Source: Ceraceosorus guamensis (taxonomy: Eukaryota > Basidiomycota > Exobasidiomycetes > Ceraceosorales > Ceraceosoraceae). Taken from it: DNA of 64,000 nt. A model generated the notes under the pieces. The model made no database searches. It saw nothing but the letters and a program-made list of their open reading frames with translations, and was not told the origin of the DNA. Positions 24,297-33,800 of the stretch are shown here, piece by piece. Every line of letters starts with the position of its first letter. Position 1 is the first letter of the stretch. The stretch spans positions 20,389-84,388 of the forward strand of contig NW_020290068.1 of assembly GCF_003144195.1 (NCBI RefSeq). Direction: 5' to 3'. A program made the position numbers and the translations under genes.

Positions 24297-26266
24297 CTAT
24301 TCGAAATATTTACATGGATTTCCCACCTTGAAGTCTTCCGCTTTTTTAGCACCAAGGGGTAGGCCTAGTTGCTTTTTGGCAAGCTTTTTTCCCTGCTTTG
24401 TGATCAGGGGCTTCATATAGGCAGCACATCCCAGTGTCCTTGGCCTGGCACGGAGGTCCAGGAAGTCTGCCTCTCTTCCAGGGACTGTTGTGCTGTGTGT
24501 CTCCAGGCCATGCCATAGCATGAAGACGCCTGGTCCATTCTTCAGGACGACCCCAATCTCCGGAGCTCCAAAGTCATGCCCGCTGGCTGGCATTGCTTTC
24601 CATTCTGAGTCCTCCGTGACATCCAGGCCCACGGTGAACACTGGATCATCTTTGTCCTAGATGCTAAGGTCAAGTCAGCCCATGTCCACTATGCTTCCTT
24701 CAAAGTTCTACTTACTGTGTGATGGGCAGAGATATACCCTTGGCATGCTGCACCCTGCATGGCATGCCCACAGAAGCCAAGAGCTGGTAGACCTGCCGCA
24801 CGGGTGCTCTGTACATGTTCTTGATGCAGGCCTGGCAAGATCCCCGCTGTCAATCATTCCAGGTAGTCTAGGATCACCTCATCCTGAACTTCCGCCTGTT
24901 CCGTGCCTCAATCTAACGTGCAAGGAGGATGCTTACTTAGTGACGCACAGCCCGCTAGGCTTACCACACGTTGGCGATAGTCTTTGGCTTTGGTGCAGAG
25001 ACTTGACTTTCCAGCCAAAGCTCCCACCGCAGCCTACGCAGATCCAGGTTCACATCACTGAGCCCTAAGATCAAATCTGACCCTACAAGCCCGTTCCATG
25101 TGGTTGCTCCTGGATCCATGAAAGAGCAAGAGGCACAAGCGGCAAACAACCAAGACTGTGCAGCATCAAAGCTGTTCAGCTTGATTCTTTGCCTCCCTTT
25201 CCTCTGCCTTAGTCCTCTCTCAACAAAGTGTGTCGAAGGGAAGTCGTTTTGAGCATGAGCGACTATGCATGCGTGGAAGAAGCTGCAACTTACTTTGTCA
25301 AAGACGTTCTACCCGTCGCTGGGCGCATTGGTGCCGCTGGCCTCTCCGACAATGAAGGGATCCTTCAGCAAGCGCTGCAGGTAGGCGTCTTTCTCAACCT
25401 TGAGAACTTCATTCTCCTTTCAGAGAGCCACTAGCTCATCCTGGCCTTTTTTGTCTCTGTTGGAGCTACTGTGAGGTTTTCAATGATTGACTGCCAGGTC
25501 AAGAGAGACAACACTTTTAGAACTTTGTGAAGTGTAAGGGTGAATGAATGAGAACTCACCAACAGATGCTCCAGCAAAGTCTGGACTTGATCATTTGCTT
25601 CCCTATCCTCTTCCTCAGGCCCTTCTCAACAAAGGCTGTCGAAGGGAATTGTAGCTTCCTAAGCTCCCAAAAGAGCATCATTTTCTCTTCGGTGCGCGTA
25701 ACGAGGGCGCCCTTGGCCCAACCACGCTCTTGATGGGCTGGGCTTAGGGTTCTTGAGATGGTTGGCGCAAACTTGAGCGCAGACTGAAGCTCACCATGGG
25801 ACGTCAAAGGTGGTCTGTTGATTGGCAAACTTAAGCTGAGGTTGCGCGTCCGACTCTTTGAGAGGATCAAGCTTGCTCTGAGGTGTAGAATGCTCGTTCT
25901 GGAGCTCGGAGAGCGCTGACGTTGCAGCGTAGGGTGCCGTCTCTCGAAGAACACGCCTGCTCTGGGACATGGAATCATTTTGAGCTCGGTGTGCTCCCAC
26001 TGGCACGTCTGAGCCAAAAATCCTGCTGAGCGAGTCTGCCCAGCAGAACATCTACTTTCTTGGGGCGCCTTTTTTTTTTTTGGAATAGTGGGTTGAGACA
26101 CGGTAACGAAAAGCTCTGTGTGATGGCCACGGATGCTCAATGCTGACACTTTGTAAGTCAGAAAGGTCTGCAGCTGCAGTGCTGCAGTCTCCTTAGCATC
26201 AAGCTCCGCATTCAACATCCCACGTCTAACAAGCGGAAAGGGTATTCCTGAGCTTGCAGCGTCCAC
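24297..26266 (-). pseudogene. Broken unknown gene: coiled coil, duplicated FPST-FVE-GLR motif, possible cupin-like block
   Basis: Going down the minus strand, several protein-like pieces occur in a sensible order with GT/AG sites between them. First is a Gln/Ser-rich piece (SALSELQNEHSTPQSKLDP); then FPSTAFVEKGLRKRIGKQMIK (25.65-25.59 kb); then a leucine-zipper-like KENEVLKVEKDAYLQRLLKD (25.42-25.36 kb); a second copy of the motif, FPSTHFVERGLRQRKGRQRIK (25.24-25.18 kb); then WNGLVGSDLILGLSDVNLDL, MYRAPVRQVYQLLASVGMP, and finally GHDFGAPEIGVVLKNG with GVFMLWHGLETHSTTVP (24.65-24.3 kb). The last block faintly recalls the second His of 2-oxoglutarate/iron oxygenases, a weak resemblance only. 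In-frame stops and an incompatible splice phase near 24656-24716 kept me from chaining the pieces into one intact frame, so I call it a relic of an unrecognised gene. Confidence 0.35.
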
Positions 26267-29200
26267 TCTTGGTGTTGCTCAGCGCCTTGCTCTCCACCCA
26301 GACTTGTTCAATTTCATCGAGATTAATCTCGGTTGCAGCATTGAGCTACACCCAGATCAAAACGCCGTCTCAGCATTGAGCTATTCCAAAGCAAAGCACC
26401 AATGACCGTTGATTTGATAGTGCCATCATTGACAAATGCCTGGGAACAGTGCTGACGAATCAAAATTTGGTCCTGTGTGCAGAACATCGTTGATAGCGAG
26501 CAATTGCAGGCTGGCTGTCTGAGTTTGAACCCTCGGGCTGTGCGTGACAGTCGACTTTACGCGACCTGCTACACGTTGGTACCAATTGGACGTGGGGTGG
26601 AGATTACAAGCGGTGCCACAGACTCACAGTCGAGCTTACACAGATTGAGCTTCCTAGCCCAGCTCTCGCTGTGCCTGTCTCACGAAGTCAAGCATGACCC
26701 GAAAAGCCTGTCTGTCCTGAACCATACCTGCTAAATTCTTTTTACGGTGGAGATTCCAGGACGCAGAGGGGCGGAGACCGACTAACGCTGCGTACAGCAT
26801 TAGGGAAGCTTCGCACGCTAGTCTTGTAGGTAGTCGACCTTTCTGATGAACAGGCGTTAGGCGCAGGGAATTTGTCACTCATCGTGCAAAGACCGCATGC
26901 TGGTGATTGGTGCGGATATGTGCAGGGCTCGAGATGTATTTATTCTTTCCTGCGTTGGATTTGTATCATGCGTACTGATGGCTGCGCTAAAATGCAATAA
27001 AGCCGAGATCAGGAAATACGGGCATGGAGTATCGACGAGCCAGCTTTTTGGATTCCTGCTGAAATCTTCATTGTTTCTGGTGTTTGTACAAGATGCTGCA
27101 GCGACAAACAGTCTGCGCGAAGCCTCGGGTGAGACAACTTTAGCGCCGCAAAAAAGCCCTCTCTTCTGAAGGACATCACGACAATGATCTGACCGAATCT
27201 CGACGCATCTGAAAGCGAACATGCATCAGAAAACGAAACTTCGACGCGGAGTGGTGCGTGAGTACTTGAGTTCTTCAAATATGAGCTGGCTTATAGTTTC
27301 GTTCGAGCTTGGCAACTGCAATCCGTTGAAAGACGTGAGATGTTACACTTCGATAATCATCTCAGACTAAGTGATGCATGTCTGATTCCAAATCTGCGCC
27401 ATGTTCTAGTCCGAAAAGCTTGAACTGTCAAGTCTGAAGGAGATACTTGCGTCTTGAAGTGCTTGAAGCACCAAAAAAAAAAAAAAGAGGGATTATGCGT
27501 GCAAAAACTGAAGCGCTGACTGAATGTGCGGACGTTCGGCGTCTCTACACGGGCCTCCAGTAAGTCTGTCAATTCTTGAGCTGAAGCTCTCTCGATTTTT
27601 CACGTTGGTAGGTTGTAAGCAGACTTTGGGCTCAGTGGTGATGAAGTGTTGAAAAGGGAGGCACATGTAAATTCTGAGAGCGCAATGGAAGGAAAAAGCT
27701 GTAAACACGGTACATCGCTGTGGTCCTTGATAAAGGCTGCGAATGGAGACCGAACGTCTCCCTTCAATGGTTTCGGCGCGGCATGGAGAGGCCTTAAGCT
27801 CGTCAGCGTCAAGCCGAAAAAATTAACACGTTAGATTCTGATGCTGCCACAGGCGACTCGAAAAGTTGAGGCATTAGACGACAAAAGTCAAACAGGCGTG
27901 GCTGACACAGCTTGAGCCTTTTTGAACGAGTCCGCCTCGACGGCGCCTCTTTAAGACAAGGTAGCCGTCAAAGCCAGAGGGTCTGTGGAAGTATGATTTC
28001 GACTATGCGTAATGTAAACTCGCCGACGTTGATCGCCTGCTCCAAAGGCCGTTTAGCTCATAGATGCGATCTCACCAAATCAGTGGGCCGAATATGCGTT
28101 GCGAGCACGAGGGAGGTTTCTCATTTCTTTAAATTGGAAAAAACGTTAAAATTCTCCCTCCCCAAGCAGCTCGCTGTTCTTCGCTGTAGCAACATTTACT
28201 TTGCAGCTTCCAGAGTGAAATTGGAGCCTTAGCACCATCGAATGTCTGCGCTCCCGTACCGTTTCGATCTCCACGGAGTTCCATCAGGTCGTGCGTGTGT
28301 CCGCGCAAGCCTTTTATCGAGCGTGTGTATCACTGTGAGTCTTTGTTCAAACCTACAGATCAGATTCGCTAAGCACTTGATACATCACAGAGCAAATACT
28401 CAATGTGTTCAGTCTTGGTCCAGCGTTTCCCGCGGCACAGCGGGACCATGATATGTGGTGATTGGGGTCCTGTGAAGCTCTTCAACAAAGTTTCAGCACT
28501 TGTTCACAGCGTTTTTGCCGTCCGAAGTACCTTCAAGCAAAGGTGGTGCGAGCCCATGGTTGATGCACGCCACGTTATGGCGGTTTCGATTCTCGGATAT
28601 CGCTCGAAAGCCCCTGAGAAGACAAGACCATCGCAGTCTCAGCTAATTGCATCGGCGATGGTCCAGTATATGGAGAGCACGACCCGAGAACAAAATCACA
28701 CTTACTCTCGTCCAGATATTACACGCTCGTGCAATCTTCATGTCGACCTCGCCGCTACATGTTGGGATCGAACTGCAAACTTGGTCGACTGACAAATTTA
28801 AATCACACAGATCCGAGGACTTTAATCAAAATGCGAGCGCGCAAGGTCTAGAACAATCCAAAGCAGTAGCTCATTCTTTTTGTCACTTTTTTGGGCATCG
28901 AAAAGCTATCTTTGCGCAGTATGTGAGGTCAATGATAGTGCTCAAAAGTACTGAAGACTGAGCAGAATGCTGACAGAAGCGGAACCTCGTGAAATTATTC
29001 TTGGCACGAAGTTGTAGTACTACACACGTCTCGGAAGCACGCGCTTATATCTTCATCGTCATTCGAATTGTTTGATAGATGCGCTGGGTCATATCTCTTT
29101 GGAGGTGCGCTTTTTGGCTTCCGTTCAGCTCAGCAACCGAAGGCGTGAAATCGGCTTAGACCATTGCCGAGCCATGTTAAGTAGTCTTGTACGCTGTCTC

Positions 29201-29811
29201 ATGCACGATGCGACATCCAAACAAAACCCCCCTCGAGAATTCACATTTGAAGTTCGGGCCGAACGCTGCGGTGATTTCAGCTCTGGCTCGCTGGCGAAGA
29301 CCGCGCCGTACTTTTGACAGCCACTGATCCACTATCGAAAATTCGCTGCAGCTTCAGTGCGCCAGCGAATGCGTCGGCTATACCGTTTTCTAAGGCTACA
29401 ACCTCACCCACCGAAATCAGCCAAAAAGACGAACGCCCTTGAGGACGAAGAGCAATACATTTGAGGAGTGCGCTTTGAAGTTCACACACATACAGCACTG
29501 ACAGGGAGCAAGCTCTACATAAACGCGGCCGACCGATGCATAAACGACACTAGGACTGGAAGTAAAATCATGATGAGCGCCTAAGACGCCGAGGAGGAGG
29601 TGGACATTGATCTTGCTGGAAAGTGAGGAGCGTGTCAGTCAGCAGTTGCACTCGGGTCAGACTCTTGCATAAGGCTTACTTCGCTATGATAAGACAAGCG
29701 ACAAAGCAAAAAAGAGGGTGAGTGGGGTGGAACTTTGAGTGTGCGTAGAAGTGCAAAGAGGTAACAATGCGCTGACGGCAATCGAGCCTTTTTTACGCAC
29801 CCTTTTCACAG

Positions 29812-30108
29812 ATGGCTAACGGGCGCCAGACAATCAAAGCTGTCCGTCCGCGAGGCTCAGAGTGCGTCTTGAGGCGCTTTGGAGGTCACCTCCGTCGCGC
29901 AATCAAGGAGGTGATCCCGTGGCCCCTGCGCGAAATGTCCGTAAATGCGCGGCGGAGGTCACCTCCATTGAGGGCCGTGAGGGCGCAGGGCTTGGTAGTG
30001 AGGGCTCAATTATGGCCACCAAGGCCAGACAAGGAAGAAGACACCCCTTTTTGCCCTGTCTTCAAGATCGATCCCCAAACTGAGCACTGCAAATCGGCTG
30101 GGGCATGA
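29812..30108 (+). other. Duplicated palindromic motif region
   Basis: An uninterrupted frame of 98 codons starts at an ATG here, but the composition (Arg/Pro-rich) and lack of any recognisable motif argue against a real protein. The notable content is GGAGGTCACCTCC at 29881-29893, repeated exactly at 29954-29966, with a partial copy (AAGGAGGTGATCCC) between them near 29906. Confidence 0.35.
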
Positions 30109-30169
30109 GCGACCTTGCCCGGGAGGTCTTGCTTAAGGAGATCTGAAGAAGAGCAGAACTCAGCGTACT

Positions 30170-30595
30170 ATGAGTGTACAAAAGTGGACTGAGCTTGCCA
30201 CAGACTTCACGGAAGGTGAGATTGTTTCGGCCGTCAAGCGCTCCGTTCTGCAGAAGAAATTGGACGTGAATGCTGTTGTAAATGGCGGGATGGACACTGT
30301 AAGGAGGGAGTCGCTAGAATTGGCGCAAGAAGCAACACCAAAACGAGGACAGCGCCGCATGAAAGCCCTCAATGCGTTGTTGCCCCCCGGTGGACGAGAT
30401 GAGGCGACCCTCACCGACTGTTGCTTGGGCAACGAATCAGTGATCGGACTCAAGAACAATCCCAACATTGACCGAGCAGAGGGGCTGACTCCGTCCACGC
30501 CATGCTATGTGCTTGCACCCCATGAAGAGTATGCAATCTTGAGTGGTGAGTCCTTGCAAACGTGCTATGGCGACACCGCAGAAAGTTTGCTGTGA
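30170..30595 (+). CDS. Unidentified 141-codon frame, possible gene fragment
   Basis: An ATG opens MSVQKWTELATDFTEGEIVS and the frame stays open for 141 codons with a balanced composition (KRGQRRMKALNALLPPGG, then NIDRAEGLTPSTPCYVLAPH). A GTGAGT donor-like site lies near 30545 and a protein-like stretch in another frame follows (about 30580-30811: KVCCDETLTRATVERKDDD, then IKTCHYVAGLNVFENTLGAF), but the phases do not match by simple splicing at that pair of sites. It lies at the edge of the gene-poor island, converging on RAD50. No family is recognised. It may be a decayed gene. Confidence 0.28.
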   Translation: MSVQKWTELATDFTEGEIVSAVKRSVLQKKLDVNAVVNGGMDTVRRESLELAQEATPKRGQRRMKALNALLPPGGRDEATLTDCCLGNESVIGLKNNPNIDRAEGLTPSTPCYVLAPHEEYAILSGESLQTCYGDTAESLL

Positions 30596-30870
30596 CGAGA
30601 CCCTCACGCGCGCTACAGTAGAGCGCAAAGATGATGACTCTCCAAAATTTTTGCCTGATGTCACGCGCCTGGGCCGAATCAAGACGTGCCACTACGTGGC
30701 AGGATTGAACGTCTTTGAAAATACCCTGGGAGCTTTCCACATTCAGAGACTACGAGCAGACACGCAGACGACGGCAGAAATGTGGGTTCACCAACATCAA
30801 CAACATCTCTAAGCATTGATGTCACGCAGACGAGACCGCGTGCGAGCAGGGTCAAGGTGAGGTGCGAGCA

Positions 30871-33800
30871 TCACTGGATGCGTTCGCGCTCAATGATGGA
30901 AGTCTGATGGGCCGTGCGGGAGCAGCGCCAGTAGTAATCGAGGCTGTCGCTCTGTCCCAGCATCGTCAGGAAGTCTTCGTCGTGGGTGATGACGATGAGT
31001 TGGAAATTGCTCTGACTCTTGCGCTCCTTGATGATGTCGTTGAGGCTCTTTGCCAACGCCACGATGTTCTCCTTGTCCAAGTTGGTCGTCGGCTCATCAA
31101 GCGCAAGAATCCCACAATTTTCGCCAAAACTGTCTGCAAGAGCCAAGCGAATGATGATCGAGGCCAGGACCTTCTGACCAGCGCTGCAACGTCCTCTCAT
31201 GTCCATCTCCACCGTGTCTTTGACCATGCACACGCGGTAAAAGTAGGAGCGATTAGCACGTGCGCCTTCATTGTCAGATTTGATGAGAATGGTATCGATG
31301 TCCGTGCCTTGATACGTGCGGCCCCACAGATATCGTATCTGCTCGTTGATCTCCTCCATCTTGATCGCATGGTAGCGCATGATTGCATTCTCGAGCGCTT
31401 TGACGTAGAGCTCTAGGTCGCGATCGGCCAATTCTCCAGTCTTGAATGCGACGAGCTTGGCCGTGTATCGCTTTTCCACGTTTTGGTAGCTATCCTTTAG
31501 CTCTTGTTCGCGACCCTGGATTTCAGTGCGTAGTGAGCTGATCACACCGCCCAAGTGGGCAGCCTCACCGTTCAGCTTGTTCTCGCGCTCCTTCGAAGTG
31601 TTGTATTTTTCGGTCCAGGTGCGATTCGCTTCGTAGGCTTCCTCCAGATTGAGACTGTCGTACTCTGTCTGGATGCGGGCGACGTCAGCGTCGAGAGTGC
31701 GGAAGCGCAGATTATCGTTGATATTGCGTTCGGTCGCCTTCGACTCGTTGAACTCTTTCTCGATCTTTGCAGCGTCTGCCTCGACAGCTTGTATATCCTT
31801 TTGGATGCTCTGCATCTCCGAAGTAAAATTCTCAACCGCTTGGACGCAATCTTCCATCTTTTCCTCCCCGCGCTGCACGATGAATCTGAGGAAAGGACGA
31901 GCGTCAACTGCTTTGAAGAGAGGGGCAATGTAGCGTAGCGTAGAAGGGACGCACCTCTGTGCTTGACTGTCCAATTCAGCAAGCAGCTTGGTGTGCCCGC
32001 CAAGTTCTGCAGCTTTGCTAGAAGCGGCAGCCTCTCGCGTCGATTGCTCGGTCTTGAATTGTTCCAATTCGTTCTGAGCCTTGCGGATCGGCGTGCTGGC
32101 TGCCGCGACCTCCTCGCTGAGTTTCTGCGACGATGACGTACTGATCAGCTTGCCGTCACCACCAGCGTGCGCTACTACTCACTTCAGAAAGTCTATGTGC
32201 TTCTTGGAGCTCGTTCGTAAGTTCCTCGACGCGCGTGGCTGCAGCTTCACGTTTGCTAGCCTCTTGACGTTGAGACGCAAAAGCCAACTCTGCTGAATGA
32301 ACAGCTCGCTCAGCTTGAGTCAGACGACCTTGCAGATGCTCCTTTTCACTCTGCACCGTTTGGAGCTTGCGTTTCGCTTGTTTACTGAGTGCATTAGGTG
32401 AGAGCGAACAGCTGTCAGGACCTCGACCTGAGTGATCGAGCACAGGTGGACTCACAGCTGATCCGTTTGAGCATCGATCTCTGCTTGCACGTCATTCCCG
32501 GTTCTGGTCGAACCAGTCCGCAAAAGGTCGGATTCTAGCGCCGTGATTTCTTTGCTCAGGCTAGACACTTCTGACAGCAGGCGCGAGACGTCCGCCGCCA
32601 GGTTCTTGAGGGTGTTCAGCTCTTTGAGATCAGAGCGCGCTTTCGTGAGGCCTTGAGCGGTCTGCGAACAACATGTTTTCAGTGGTCGGCGTGGTCCCGC
32701 GCTGAAATTCAACGACGACCCACCGTTTCTGCTCGTGCACTTGCTTCTGCGAGTCGCGCCTGCTCAGTCTCGACGGTCTGTTTCGCCTTGGGAACTTCGA
32801 CTCGGTCAATTGTATTGAGCAGCTCTTGCTTTGGTACGAGGCTCTGCACCGCTGCCAGCCTTTTGTTCCACTCTGCGAGATCGCCCTCGAGTTCATTGCG
32901 GTCAGCTCTGGCTGCTAGCTTGATTTGCTCTTCTACGTGTCGGTGGAAGCTTTCCTTCTCGCCCTGTGCGAGTGATCTGCCGCATCCAAAACAAGTGTGA
33001 TCTTGATCGCCTACCAATTTTACGCGTTTAAAGAATCCGGCGAGGTGCTCCATGCCACTCAGCATGTTGGTGACCGTCGCGATTTCTTGATTGCATTCGT
33101 CCAGGCCAGACGCTATGTCGGTCTGCTCGTTGTCGAGCAAAGTGTTGCGAATCTCTTTGCTCAGAGCTGCGAATGAGGATCAGTTGAGGACCGGTGGTCA
33201 GATGGCGTCAAATTGGAGCGCCAAATCTTCAGACTGACCAGCGCTTCTCGCCTGGTTTTCTTGCAAGCTGCTGCGAGCGAACGACAAAGAAGCTTCAACC
33301 AGCTGCAGCTCCTTATTTGCAGCCTGATCCGCTCTCTCGGCCGCATTTGCAGCACTCTCCTTTTCGCTGCGAGAGCGAACGCGGGATCAGCGCGCGATGC
33401 GCGAAACAGGCGTGCTAGCCACCCACCTCATCACACGGATGGCCTCTGTCTCCAGTCGGTCGGAAGATGGCTTCGAACCCAAGTGCTCAAGAATGGTGGA
33501 CTCGTGGCGTTGCATGCTGTTGGGAGAGCCGGAAAGGAGCATCACATGTTTTGAGGGTCAAGGCGCTGGCACTGCAGTCACTTGCGAGCTACGCACATCG
33601 ATTCAATCTCTTTCGCCTTCTGATCCCTCTCAGCTTTCTTCACGTCGAGCTTTGCTCGTTGATCCGCGTTCCGGTTGAGGCTATTGAGCTCGACGGTCAG
33701 CTCTTCGCGCTGCTGGTCAAGATGGCGTATGTTCTTGTTGATGTCGCGCAGCTGGTCATCGTGTTCAGATCCTCGCATTTCCTGCGAGACTGCCTCGCAG

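Larger units (their letters stand above)
20456..30870. other. Ten-kilobase gene-poor island with broken coding pieces
   Basis: Between two intact minus-strand housekeeping genes lies over 10 kb with no intact recognisable gene. The first 600 bases presumably hold the promoter of the KHE-like gene. From about 21 kb on, fragments of plausible coding sequence appear on both strands, interrupted by stops and frame changes. Several are present twice in diverged form (22.3/22.8 kb, 25.2/25.6 kb), plus a short near-perfect direct repeat at 24.1 kb. About 26.4-29.6 kb is visibly richer in A and T and shows nothing coding. The simple repeats and TCACGACTC-like motifs common elsewhere are scarce here. 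This is most easily explained as old mobile-element or dead-gene DNA, but no transposase, reverse transcriptase, terminal repeat or target-site duplication was identified. Confidence 0.5.

Noticed and set aside
26400-29600. Several short plus-strand frames in the AT-richer part of the island
   Set aside because: Composition is consistent with non-coding DNA. There are no motifs, no shared splice structure and no duplications supporting a gene.
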